A stretch of DNA of 64,000 bases from Chrysophaeum taylorii (taxonomy: Eukaryota > Sar > Pelagophyceae > Pelagomonadales > Pelagomonadaceae), in contig JAQMWT010000034.1 in assembly GCA_029834535.1 (NCBI GenBank), positions 62,001-126,000 of the forward strand, written 5' to 3'. Positions 19,105 through 28,375 of the stretch are shown here, one piece after another. A program made the position numbers and the translations under genes. Under the pieces are notes generated by a model that ran no database searches, had not been told where the DNA came from, and was given only the letters and a program-made list of their open reading frames with translations. How positions within the stretch are numbered: the first letter of the stretch is position 1; every line of letters begins with the position of its first letter.

Positions 19105-19995
19105 ATGTTAGCTGCTGGGAGTCGACGTCGCGCCATCGCCGAGATGTTCGAGATCGTGGAGGCGAAGTGGGGCTCGATGTCCAAGCTGACCGACTCCGTG
19201 TCGATCGAGCGCGGTCGGCTCGAGCGTGGACCGTTGAGCCGCCTCTTCTCCCACGAGTCGATGGCCCTCGTCGTCGAGGGCTTCCTTGACCCGAGAGAGT
19301 GCGAGCGCCTAGGGGATCGGCTCGCGAGTCTCGAGGCACGACCCTGGCACGTCTCGACGGCGGGGGGTCTCGAAGACTCGGGGGTCGCAACGCCGCTCGG
19401 CGTGCCGCGTAACCTCGCGTTTGGCGACGACTACCACAACACCGTCGAGCCCGCGACCAGGGCCCTCAGAGACCTCTGCGGCGGCGGTGGTTTCGCGAGC
19501 CCGCTCGACAGACTCCGCGCCGACCTCGACGACGTCTGGGGGGCGCGGGTCGCTCGCGATAAGGGGAAACCCGCGCACGCGGGTTTGGGGAGAGTGATGC
19601 GGGGTCCCTCGCGAGGAGGCCTCGTGCACGTCGACGATCTTGCGCCGCTCAGGAAGGACCGCGGCCTCTTTTCGGCCAACATATACCTCAAGCTCCCCCC
19701 CGCTGGTGGGGGCCTCGAACTCTGGCCGGTTGGCATCCGCTCGCGCTGGGATTTTTACGCGAACGCCCCCACCTTATCCGCCCTCGCGGGGGGATTCCAG
19801 GATCCGGCTTCGCAGGCCCGCCTCCGAAGACGGCTCCCCCCCCCCGCCCTTGTGCACCCAAACCCTGGCGACCTCGTCATTCTTTGCGTGCAGCGACCCC
19901 ATGCCGTCGCCGCCTTCGAAACTGGATACCGCGTCTCCCTCCAGTCCTTCATCACGCACGAGGGGCCTACCAACCCCCTGCTCCTCGAGGCTTGA
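19105..19995 (+). CDS. 2OG-Fe(II) oxygenase domain protein
   Basis: A 296-aa protein. Iron ligands appear as GGLVHVDD (His-x-Asp, about residue 173) and RPHAVAAFETGYRVSLQSF with the distal His and the 2OG-binding Arg near residues 268-280. Between them are SANIYLKLPPAGGGLELWP and NPGDLVILC, strands typical of the double-stranded beta-helix. The substrate is unknown; the short form with VHVDD...ANIYL..P..GG.L.LWP recalls small-molecule or side-chain hydroxylases. An alternative ATG lies at residue 25 (MSKLTDSV). It is divergent from the AAA+ gene with a 34-bp gap, so promoter elements must overlap or lie in the 5' ends. Confidence 0.75.
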   Translation: MLAAGSRRRAIAEMFEIVEAKWGSMSKLTDSVSIERGRLERGPLSRLFSHESMALVVEGFLDPRECERLGDRLASLEARPWHVSTAGGLEDSGVATPLGVPRNLAFGDDYHNTVEPATRALRDLCGGGGFASPLDRLRADLDDVWGARVARDKGKPAHAGLGRVMRGPSRGGLVHVDDLAPLRKDRGLFSANIYLKLPPAGGGLELWPVGIRSRWDFYANAPTLSALAGGFQDPASQARLRRRLPPPALVHPNPGDLVILCVQRPHAVAAFETGYRVSLQSFITHEGPTNPLLLEA

Positions 19996-20183
19996 TACGC
20001 CGCACCTCCTTTGATCCGGCACCTACGGGGATTGCGGTAGGCCGCCAATCTCGGCGAATCCTTCGAGGTCCCAGCCCTTTAGTAGATCCGCGCGGAGATC
20101 CATATCTTATGACCTGCAGTCTCTTCCCCCCTTCCATCTAGCGATATCTCTTATGAGAGGGTCTGGCTGGGAGCTGCTAACCA

Positions 20184-20242
20184 TAATATAATAATAATAA
20201 TAACGCCTTGCCTTGCCTTGCCTTGCCTTGCCTTGCCTTGCC
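20184..20242. repeat. (ATA)n followed by (CCTTG)n
   Basis: An ATA-rich run (20184-20202) is directly followed by about eight CCTTG pentamers (20204-20242). The rest of 19996-20440 is non-coding with nothing recognised. Confidence 0.85.
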
Positions 20243-20440
20243 GCCCCCCAAAACACCCACTCTCATTTCAGCTCCCCCGCCAATCTAAGCTGCTTTGATC
20301 AGCGCACGTTCGCTGCTGCCAACCTTTGAGTTTACTCCCAAACCACAATATAATTAATACTCGTCAATGTCTACTGATAATAATAAGTCTTATTAGACCC
20401 GTTCTCTAAAAGTTGATCAAATAATCAAATGGCCAAATTA

Positions 20441-20739
20441 GGGCCGGCGCGGCAGGGCCTTTGGTCAGTCAGTCGGGGGACTAAACCCACCCATGGGGTG
20501 GGGTGGGGTCGCGAGCGGCGGTCGAAAGACTAGTATAGGTCATTCTCTTTCTAGCAAGTAAGAAGAAGAGAACGCGGAAGAACGCCGTGTAACCGACTGA
20601 CAGATTTCGCGCGCACGCATTATTATTTTGCCATTAATAATCGCCCGAAGAGAGGGTTTAGCAAACAGCCTCTCTTCGAGAGGGCTAGTTTTTCAACCAA
20701 AGCATATAGTTTCGAATTCAGGCCCTGCCGCGCCGGCCC
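20441..20739. mobile_element. MITE, 299 bp, perfect 20-bp TIRs and TA target duplication
   Basis: The left end GGGCCGGCGCGGCAGGGCCT (20441-20460) is the exact reverse complement of 20720-20739. Both are flanked by TA (20439-20440 and 20740-20741), the target site of Tc1/mariner-type elements; identity extends two bases further (AT). The interior has no coding capacity for a transposase. Perfect termini suggest recent insertion. The next ATG-initiated frame starts 11 bp beyond the right TIR. Confidence 0.85.
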
Positions 20740-20750
20740 TAATCCCGAGT

Positions 20751-21323
20751 ATGGCGAGGACCACGAAGGAAGCGCAGCGGCGCGCGGCGACGCTGAAGAT
20801 CAAACCCGGCTGGGCTGCGACGACGATGCAGAGCTGTACCCCGAAGGTGTCGCGGCCGGAAAACAAACTCCTCGCGGCGGAGATCAAGCGCCGGGCCGCA
20901 GAGCGAGGCTTGCCGGACCCCAAGTGCAAGGGCTGGACCTGGGCCGCGCTCGTGGCTCGGCTCGAAAAGGTGGGGGCGACAACCGCGGCCTCCACGCTGA
21001 GCGAATCGGCCGAGTCGGAGCCGGAGGGCGCAGAGCCAGAGGCTGCATCAGTCGGCGCAGCGTGTGCGGCGGCAACTGAGGCCGCGTCCCCGAGCTGGCG
21101 CAACCCGCTTCGTGAAGCTCGCTCGCCGCTGTCACCGTCGAAGAATCACTGGTCGAAGGATTCCTGCCGATCGCGGGTGGTCATGTCTATCGTCCAGACG
21201 CGAGGCGCCCACCTTTTGCGGGACATGACGCCGTCTCGGCAAGAACTCGACGCCGAGGAGCCCAGCTTGCACTGGGAGGAGCTGGCCAAAGTGAAATCAG
21301 TTTCATTTTACAACCACCAGTAA
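20751..21323 (+). CDS. Hypothetical protein, 190 aa
   Basis: ATG-initiated frame reading MARTTKEAQRRAATLKIKPG with a basic N-terminal half and a short ordered-looking segment (CKGWTWAALVARLEKVGA). An Ala/Glu/Ser-rich linker follows, then a C-terminal part (HLLRDMTPSRQELDAEEPSL). No known family. It begins 11 bp after the MITE, so its original promoter or 5' exon may be displaced. It is convergent with the ORFs at 21369-22560. It could be a truncated mobile-element ORF. Confidence 0.4.
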   Translation: MARTTKEAQRRAATLKIKPGWAATTMQSCTPKVSRPENKLLAAEIKRRAAERGLPDPKCKGWTWAALVARLEKVGATTAASTLSESAESEPEGAEPEAASVGAACAAATEAASPSWRNPLREARSPLSPSKNHWSKDSCRSRVVMSIVQTRGAHLLRDMTPSRQELDAEEPSLHWEELAKVKSVSFYNHQ

Positions 21324-21368
21324 AGAACCGGCACGTAAAGTGGGTCAAATCGGCTAGCGACGCGAGAA

Positions 21369-22560
21369 CTAGTCGTCGTCCAGCTCCATCGGCATCGGGG
21401 CGGCTGCGGCGGCGCCGGCGGGGGGAGGAGGAGCGCAAGGGTCTGGGATGCCGAAAAGCTTGCACACCGCCTGGAGCATCGGTTGCTTTTTCAGCGCATG
21501 GCGGCCTCTGTACTTCACTTGGGTCAGGTCGGCGAGCAGTTGCGTGCGCGTCCGCCTGAGCAACTGGGTCTCGGGCAAGGACTGGTAGAACGTTGCGAGC
21601 GATTTCATAGCGGCCTCGACCTTTTCCTTGGCGATTGATTTGGCTTGTGCTACCTCCTCGTCAGACGCGGGCCGCGTTGTCTTGGTGACGCGCCGCTTGA
21701 ACGTTTTGACGAAGTCGGACAGCCGTTGAAAGCCGACGTCGACTTCATCGCGGACGTTGATGAACTCTTGTTCATCGGAGACGTGAGCCGCGGCTTCTCC
21801 GAGACGTGGGTACAGGTACCGCTTTGCGTCTTCGAGTGTCGACTTGAACGACGCGGCTCGGACGGCGACATGGGTGAGGGCGGCGAGGGCGCAGCGAGCC
21901 CGGCCTAATGCGTTGGCGATCCCCCACTCACAGTAGATGAGGCGAGTTTGGGCCGCCTTTGCCTCTGTGAAGTTGGCGCAGCCGCTTGCCACCCAGGTTC
22001 GCGCAGCGATACGCTCTGCGCATGTTTTGGCGAGGGCGTGGCATGCCGCGCTGGCCTCACCGAAGGCACCAATGACGAGGCCGGCGACGGTGCCGTAGCT
22101 ACGTAGCCGCTGTTCGACAGGGCCCAAGAAGCCAGGCGGTGGTGCTGTACCCGGCTGGGGGATGATGGCCTTGGTCTTGGTCTTGGTCGTATGGCCGCCG
22201 TCGCCAGTTGCGAAATCAAGCTCGTTTACCATTGTCGGGGAAGCGAATCGTCCTGATGTCCACGTACTTGCTGCGAGCCTTCCGCCCGGGAAGAAAGTAG
22301 GCACAGCGCAGGCCGTCGCCTGTACGACAATGGCGACGGTACAGCCCCTGCCTGGTATCACAGAATTCTGCTTGCGTGTTCTTTGGGCCAAGCTTTGCCT
22401 TGAGTTCAGAGACAGTCAGAGTGTCAGTTCCATCGACCGACTCTCTCTTCAACTCGCTAAGGAGTCTGTTGTCCGACCAGACTCGCCCTTGGGTGGAGAT
22501 GGCCAAGGTTGCACTGACAATGGGGTCGTCGACCACAAGCTTGCGGAACCGCGCGGGCAT
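21369..22560 (-). pseudogene. Two overlapping minus-strand ORFs, likely one decayed gene (possible LINE-type C-terminus)
   Basis: ORF 1 (22216-22560, from MPARFRKLVVDDPIV) and ORF 2 (21369-22232, from MVNELDFATGDGG; 287 aa) overlap by 17 bp in different frames. ORF 2 contains LRSYGTVAGLVIGAFGEASA, then a helical Ala-rich region with conserved-looking Trp/Arg, and a tail ending PMPMELDDD. The YG.V.GLV.GA.GEAS run recalls the post-RT end of non-LTR element proteins of algae and dinoflagellates, but this is from memory of the family style, not a search. ORF 1 matches nothing recognised. A former single protein is inferred from the overlap. Confidence 0.4.
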
Positions 22561-22572
22561 GACGTCTGCCAC

Positions 22573-23030
22573 TGAAAAAAGCCAAGCGGCAACGAATGCA
22601 ATAAGAACGCCGCTTCGTCCGTTGCGACGTGGGTATGAGCTGAGCGTGCTCCTTGAGTGGTGTTCTTATTTGCCACCATCTTCCCTGGTTCGCGCTCGAT
22701 TAGGGTTTTGGTCCTTTTTCGCAATCGCAAGTTTTCCGCGGCTCGGCGTCTCGAGGCGAGAACACTCGCCGTGGCAGGCCGTGAGGCAAGGGCGGCGAGG
22801 AGTTGGTGAGGTGCGGGCCTCAAAGCGATGGAAGCTTCGCGCCGTGAGGAGTCTTCAACGTTCACGCTTCTCCTTATTCTTGGAGCATTTTTGTTTCGTG
22901 ACGTCACGATACCCCAAAGTATAGGTGTCGATTCTCGCTTCTCGGATGTAAAGCTGCCCTTATTCCTTACTATTCGGCCAACTTTCACTTTGGTAATCTC
23001 TTCTTCTTCAAGTTTACAAAAGTTATGACG
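22573..23030. other. Intergenic, nothing recognised
   Basis: Mixed-composition sequence with overlapping short frames on both strands and no recognisable domain. Confidence 0.4.
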
Positions 23031-23262
23031 AACCCCATCAGAGCCCACAAAACCTACTAAATCAAATGAAGGCAAACAACGACTGCGCACGAAGTTTACT
23101 ACAAGCAGCGTCTGTGCCATCTGAGAGAGGGAGAGCAGAAGAACGTCGCGTCCGTAAATCAAGAGCAAGGGCAGGCTGGTGAGCAGAGAGACGGGATGTC
23201 AACAAGCCCAGCACAGTCGTGCGTGCAAGAACAATATGATGAAGCAGCAAAGTTGTCACATA
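23030..23262 (-). mobile_element. LINE fragment related to 15330-15485
   Basis: Shares a patchily conserved 150-bp stretch with the LINE remnant at 15330-15485 (both contain GGGAGAGCAGAAGA, AGCAGAGAGAC and ATGAAGCAGCAA-like runs). It has the same orientation as that remnant and no intact frame. Confidence 0.5.
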
Positions 23263-23653
23263 CCTCGAATTGCGAATGTCTCTAATTACAAATGTCATGT
23301 CCGTGAACAGACTGCGGACTGCGGGAATTACGATCCGTCGCCGTGATGGCAGACGATGACGCTGCCACCCGGTGTCAAGCTCACAAGGCTGAGCAGCTTT
23401 TTGTACCCCAAATAAATTGTTACACTACTATGCACCATGACCAGCCACAACATGCTCATCGCACCTTTGGAGATTACGCGGCGTTGGCGTCGTAAAAAGA
23501 GCTCGCGAACGCCACGGCGAAACCGAACGAATCGTGCTCGCGTACGAGTCCACAGACATGACAGGGCGCGGCGCGACGCGGTTCGCGTCCCGTACTGTGG
23601 CACTGTGACACCCGAGTCGGTCGACGAGCTGATGGCGATGCCCGACAGGTGAT

Positions 23654-23760
23654 GCTAACTACTAACTAACTAACTAACTTCAGACCTCTCCCGAGCATGG
23701 GAGCCAGGCCGGACCGACAGGAGCCAGTCCGGAATCACGGGCCTGTAGACGAGGAGCGCC
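23654..23760 (-). mobile_element. LINE 3' end with (TAAC)n tail
   Basis: (TAAC)n at 23654-23679 is followed by the stem arms CTCCC (23688-23692) and GGGAG (23699-23703) and about 85 bp nearly identical to 11206-11290. Homology stops near 23758. Confidence 0.65.
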
Positions 23761-24520
23761 GAAAGGTCGGTGCACTCATCCATTACCCGGAAAATTCGAC
23801 AAAAAATGTGGTATTTCCGGAATATTATCTTATACCGGTTGTGTCCTCCAACCTGCGTTTACTGTTGACATACTCATAACGAGGTTGAAGATTTTCGTGA
23901 CGCGTGGCGAGTGCGTTCGCAGACACCTCGTTGGCGTCGGTGTCGGAGCGGCGTCGTTTCGAGGTTTAGGAGTAAACTTAAAGGTTGAAGGGCGGAGCGT
24001 GCGCTCACGAAAGCAGCTTACATTGGCGGGGGTCCGAGCGTCGGATCAGAGGGAGTGCCGCTGCAGAGAGATCGCTGTGCCGTAGCCAAACGCGCGACTC
24101 CGAGCCGTAATACTGACGAGGTACTGAATGCGACCTGTTTTCGGCGCGGACCGCCTACTTTCTACATTTTCAGGGATGCGAAGGTCTGCCGCGATGCATG
24201 AGGGGCATGCCGAGGGCCCAAGCGGGACTTCGGTGAGCTCTGAGCACTCGAGGTGTGCACCCGTCGGGATTCCTCGTGGTTACCGTCCGCACGCCAAAAA
24301 CCCGCCCTCCAGCCCCGAATGCCCTGTTGATCTGTAGCTGGACGAGTAGGAGTTGTCTTGCGCGCAATGCCAGTCGTCCCGGGGAGGGGGGTCCGAGACC
24401 CCCAAGCGCCACTGACAAGCTCTAGGGAGGAGGTCGCCGACCCCCTACGGCTAAATTTTCATGCTGGGGGGGGGGTGTCTTGTCGTGTCCTCGCGCCCCC
24501 CTGGAAGCGGGCTTCGCCCA
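23760..24520. other. Intergenic, nothing recognised
   Basis: No coding frame with recognisable content. G and C homopolymer runs occur near 24380-24475. Confidence 0.4.
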
Positions 24521-24521
24521 G

Positions 24522-24645
24522 CCTGACAACCAACTCGTCGATAACCTTCCGTCTGCGCCCCCCGGCCATACCCCGTCCCACTGCGAACGTTCCGGCGGCC
24601 AACCGGCCCGCCCGGGAGACGAACGGGTGCCAACCTACGCCAGGA
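24522..24645 (-). repeat. Repeat block shared with 11354-11473 (LINE 3' UTR)
   Basis: About 118 bp nearly identical to 11354-11473, without the hairpin and tail that follow in that copy. The orientation is assigned from the longer copy. Confidence 0.6.
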
Positions 24646-24727
24646 GGGCGGATGCCCTCACAAGGCTCAGGATTCATAAAGATCCTGACGTGTCAATTAC
24701 CACAACGTCATGTTGAGTTCCTTAATG

Positions 24728-26122
24728 TATGGCAATGTAATTTCAAATCCCCGATTTAGTAGTTGTATGAGTGTCATACGTTTTGTTGCAATTACTGAAA
24801 CGGCGCCACCTGGCGAAGCCATCAAACGCGCGATGCTTGAACCTCTCAAGGTTAAGGAGGCGGCGGCGGCGGCGACGACGACGGGGTGCCCGATCAAGTA
24901 TGGGTGGTGTGAGTGCGGCATGCTGCAGTGCGGGAGGCCGTACCACCCGCGGATTCCGGGTACAAGCCCCAGGGGCGAGTGCCTCCACGAGAAGTACTAC
25001 TTGCACAACAGTTACAGTCCCATCAAGGCGACGTGTCCCGAGTTGGGCGCGGTCTCTTCCGGCGAGAACGTCCGGTTGCTCCTGAATCCGGCCGATTGCG
25101 TGCGTGGCGCGGCGCCCATTTGGGAGCGGTGCACGATAGTCAATTGTTCCTTCGACGGCAAACTCGAGAGCTGTGGCCTGGTAATGTTGCTCAACGTTCA
25201 GCTTCGGCCTCGAAACCGCGGAAAAGAGCGCCGTCTCCACCTCTCGCTCTGGGAGCCGGGCATCACTAAGGTCGATCCGCACGCCTACGCGGCGATCGAC
25301 GCCCAACGTCCCTTTATTGCGATCGACTTTGAGACGCGCCCTAATTGGCAATTCCAGCCCAAACACCCGCCGCCGGCACCCCGATTTCCTCTCTCCATGG
25401 CGCCGCCGCCGCCCGCCTTCACTCCGAGGTTTCAGCCCCCTTTCGTGGACGTCACACGCACCCCCCCCCATTCCGCATGGTCTCTCATTCCGCTCCCATC
25501 GGACGCCAGCGAACCCTCCTTCTCCCCACACTTCGACCGACACACACCCTGGTGACTGACTCTCAATATGCAGGACACCGCCTTATATTCGTTTGTGACT
25601 CGCGTTGCTCCCTCTGGGCGTCTGGGGCAAACGCATCCTGTCGCTTTGTGGTTGGAGCCAGAACCCTCGGACGTCGACCACTAGACATCCTGGTGACGGA
25701 CTCTCAATGCGCAGGGCATCGTCCACTCCTGCCCCATGTGGGTTTGTTTGTTTGTTTGTTTGTTTGTTTATTTGTTTGTGCGTGATTGACAGGCCCATGT
25801 CGCGTTGTTTTTCTGATTTCGGGAGCTTCGTATCTTTCGGTGGTTTTGTTTGCCGTAACTTCGCAACTTTCGCCGAAGTTAAAGAGATACACTGTTTCGT
25901 CGTAACTGCTTCGTAAGACAAACCCGAAGGGCCGGAAATGGACCGGAACAAGGGATGGCGGGCGTTATTGACGTTGATGGTGGTCGGCGGCGAGGAGCTC
26001 CCGGCGGGTTTCCAGCACGAGCCGAGCGGGAGCGCCGTGAGCGCGGGCCACTTTCACACGTGTGCGTTGCGACGAACGCCCAAGGCAACGTTCGGGGGCA
26101 TCGCCCACTGCTGGGGGTTCGA
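24728..26122. repeat. Segmental duplication, copy 1 (gene A1 plus RCC1 gene start)
   Basis: Matches 35245-36686 in the same orientation. The match includes the gene-A coding region, the spacer with a (TTTG)n run (25741-25779), and the first ~185 bp of the RCC1-repeat gene. The coding core is nearly identical while the spacer is clearly diverged and contains indels. Confidence 0.9.
24767..25555 (+). CDS. Unknown Cys-containing protein A1 with Pro-rich tail
   Basis: 262 aa from the ATG that aligns with the start of the paralogue at 35284. The core (about residues 40-180) carries conserved Cys residues (GCPIKYGWCECGMLQCG, GECLHEKYYL, KATCPELG, ADCVRG, RCTIVNCSFDGKLESCG) and a beta-like block (LNVQLRPRNRGKERRLHLSL). 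The C-terminal quarter is Pro/His/Phe-rich. Between the two paralogues the core differs at only about four residues, whereas N- and C-termini differ more. No family is recognised. There is no clear signal peptide. A GC-rich minus-strand frame also stays open across it, but it follows from codon composition. Confidence 0.65.
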   Translation: MSVIRFVAITETAPPGEAIKRAMLEPLKVKEAAAAATTTGCPIKYGWCECGMLQCGRPYHPRIPGTSPRGECLHEKYYLHNSYSPIKATCPELGAVSSGENVRLLLNPADCVRGAAPIWERCTIVNCSFDGKLESCGLVMLLNVQLRPRNRGKERRLHLSLWEPGITKVDPHAYAAIDAQRPFIAIDFETRPNWQFQPKHPPPAPRFPLSMAPPPPAFTPRFQPPFVDVTRTPPHSAWSLIPLPSDASEPSFSPHFDRHTPW

Positions 26123-26861
26123 CGGCCTGGGTCAGGTGTCAATGGCCCCAAGCAGGATCTTCGTGCAGCTGTCGTCGGGTCACTTTCACACGTGCGGGGT
26201 AACGATGGACCAGAAGGTGTACTGCTGGGGCGAGGAACGGGCAACGGAGCTTTGCCCGAGCGGGCTGTTCCAGCAGGTGAGCGCGGGGCAGTTCCACACG
26301 TGTGGCCTCGCAAAGGACGGCCAAGTAAGGTGTTGGGGGGACGATCAGCTCGTGGGGTGCGCGACGCCGCCCAAAGGTACCAAGTTCGTCCAGGTCGCAA
26401 CGGGAAACGACTGGACGTGCGCCCTGCGACGAAACGGATTGGTTGTCTGCTGGGGAAACAACAAGCGAGGTCAGGCGACGCCCCCCAACGAGACGCGCTT
26501 CGTGCAGATCGCCGCCTCGACGAGTGGCTACCACACCTGCGGCATCACCTACGGCGCCAACGACCTCGTCTGCTGGGGAGAAAGCCGCAAGGGCGAGGCC
26601 CCCGTCTTTCGCCCGGGCCCCTTCGCCCAGGTCGCCGTTGGTTTCCGAACCACGTGCGTAGTGCCCCGCGACGGCGCTACCGTCGACTGCTTTGGTCTCT
26701 CGGGTCACCTCCTCGCGCCACTCCCAATTGGCCGCACCTGGGACCAAATCACGCTCGGCCGCGACCACATCTGCGCCCTCGACGCCGACGGCGCGCTCCA
26801 CTGTAGAGGCCAGCCTACCATTGACGCCGCACGCGTCCCCCCGGGTTTTTTGGTCGCATGA
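25938..26861 (+). CDS. RCC1-repeat (beta-propeller) protein, probably secreted
   Basis: 307 aa with about seven repeats of the form AG.FHTCAL...G.V.CWG, for example SAGQFHTCGLAKDGQVRCWG and ATGNDWTCALRRNGLVVCWG. These are RCC1_2-type propeller blades. Nearly every blade has a Cys in HTC and one before WG, which could pair as disulphides in an extracellular propeller. The N-terminus (NKGWRALLTLMVVGGEELPAG) is a plausible signal peptide. It lies 382 bp after gene A1. A broken copy of its first blade follows the second gene-A copy at 36529-36686, so the two genes were duplicated as a unit. Confidence 0.78.
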   Translation: MDRNKGWRALLTLMVVGGEELPAGFQHEPSGSAVSAGHFHTCALRRTPKATFGGIAHCWGFDGLGQVSMAPSRIFVQLSSGHFHTCGVTMDQKVYCWGEERATELCPSGLFQQVSAGQFHTCGLAKDGQVRCWGDDQLVGCATPPKGTKFVQVATGNDWTCALRRNGLVVCWGNNKRGQATPPNETRFVQIAASTSGYHTCGITYGANDLVCWGESRKGEAPVFRPGPFAQVAVGFRTTCVVPRDGATVDCFGLSGHLLAPLPIGRTWDQITLGRDHICALDADGALHCRGQPTIDAARVPPGFLVA

Positions 26862-27440
26862 CCTCTCGGCTCCTTTTATTGCTGTTGTCATCCTCCGGAT
26901 AATAAAATTATAGGCGACCCAAAGCCAGAGTACTTCCTTCACGAACCTGATGATGGTCAAAAACCCGGGCCCTTACGGAGCCCAGGCGGGCCCAGTCGCC
27001 GGCCCACCCAGGCTCGGCCCACGCCGGGTCAACCATCGCCGCTTCGAGGACGACCACGATTGGCGAGGGCTGGGGCGGCGAGCGCCCTGATCTCAGAGAA
27101 AGCCCCGGGCCGGCGGCTGCTAGAAGGGGGGGTTAAGGAACCATAGATTTGATTCACTGAATTAATTTTTCAGGGGTGCTCAAAGCTTTGAGTTAAGTAA
27201 ACGGCATTACCTTACATATTTTTTGAGTAGAGTAATTTGTAAAGTAAAGGCCGGGCGTGCCGCCGCGCAAAGTAAAGTTAAAGGCTGCCCGAGCCTAAAT
27301 TTAAGTTTTGCCGTATCACTTCTGTTCCAGTGCCAACCTCGTGCACTACGCAACGATGTGATGAGCGAACGGGATTGGTTTTTATGGTTAATCGTCGTCT
27401 CCTTTGTTTTCTTCGAGGGGAATGATCTCGGACTTGCACT
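26862..27440. other. Intergenic; GC-rich repeats of GGCCCA type (26960-27110)
   Basis: A GC-rich stretch has recurrent GGCCCA/GGCCCG motifs, then AT-rich sequence. No gene recognised. Confidence 0.4.
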
Positions 27441-27449
27441 AGAACTTCT

Positions 27450-28041
27450 TCTGAGGATGTGGCCGTACTTGTCTCGAGCCCACTGAATAAATTCCTTGTT
27501 CATGCGCAGGATCACCAACATGTCCAGCTCCTCGTTGCTCAAGAGGGTGTTGCCCTCGGTCATGAAAATGTTGACAGCTGAGATCATGCGCTCGCAGAAG
27601 CTCTCAGCAGGCTACGCGCACATATTGCCCTTCGAACCTCGTGCCATGTCTGGAAGGTAGCCGTACTCCTGGTTGCCTTCGATTCGCGTGTAGAGCTTGC
27701 CGACGTTGAGCATCATCAGGTCCACCAGCTTGGGGATCCTGCAGGTGTAGGAAAAATCCGAGAGGTCGTCAAGAAACTTATTGAGCCACTCGATGTCGCT
27801 CGCGAACTGGACCCACTTCACGAAGACGCGCGTTCGAACTCCACCTTGAAGTCCGGCATCGCGTCTTCCGATTGCCCAGCTTGCTTCTATTCCTCGGACT
27901 TAGGAATGGCTTCACGCTATCCTCCTTTCTTGGCGTGTTGTCGCCGTACTGGCTCCTAGGTACGAAGGCGTTGCCGTCCTCCTCCTCACCATCGTCATCA
28001 CCACCACCCTCGCTCTCATCATCCACGTTGTGGCACGCCAC
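27450..28041 (-). pseudogene. hAT transposase C-terminal remnant
   Basis: The minus strand at about 27455-27610 reads ESFCERMISAVNIFMTEGN followed by LSNEELDMLVILRMNKEF. This is the hAT C-terminal dimerisation domain (typical form SER.FS...........L.....E.L..L..N). Just upstream, 27625-27820 reads matching pre-domain sequence (IEGNQEYGYLPDMARGSKGN) but is separated by an in-frame stop, and 27778-28041 is an acidic stretch of the same strand. Only the C-terminal part survives, so the element is inactive. No TIRs were seen. Confidence 0.6.
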
Positions 28042-28375
28042 CGGAGGCGACTGCTCCGCTTCGGCTGGCCTGGCCGTCGCACGCGGGGTCTATCATCGAG
28101 CCGCCCCCCGAGCCAGTGGGCTCGCAGAATCGGTCAAGGAAACCGGCCGAGCGGCGCGAACGCTGGTCCAACCTCCTCGAAGGGGAGTATTGCTGCTGCG
28201 TCGCTGTGCTACGGGAGGATCCGGGCAAAGCTATGACCTGGAACGAGTGCACGGCATCGAGGGCGAGCTGCCCCTTCAATTCTTCGTCTGCAGTAAGCGC
28301 TGCCGCAACGACTTTGCCCCAAGGCACGCCGACCTCCACCCTGTGCTCGAGATATAGAAACGCATCTAAGCGGCG

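Noticed and set aside
24743-25543. Minus-strand frame fully open across gene A1 (also 35146-36066 across A2)
   Set aside because: Conserved between copies only because the DNA is. Its translation is Arg/Gly-rich, and the Cys pattern and stable length belong to the plus frame. An overlapping antisense gene cannot be fully excluded.
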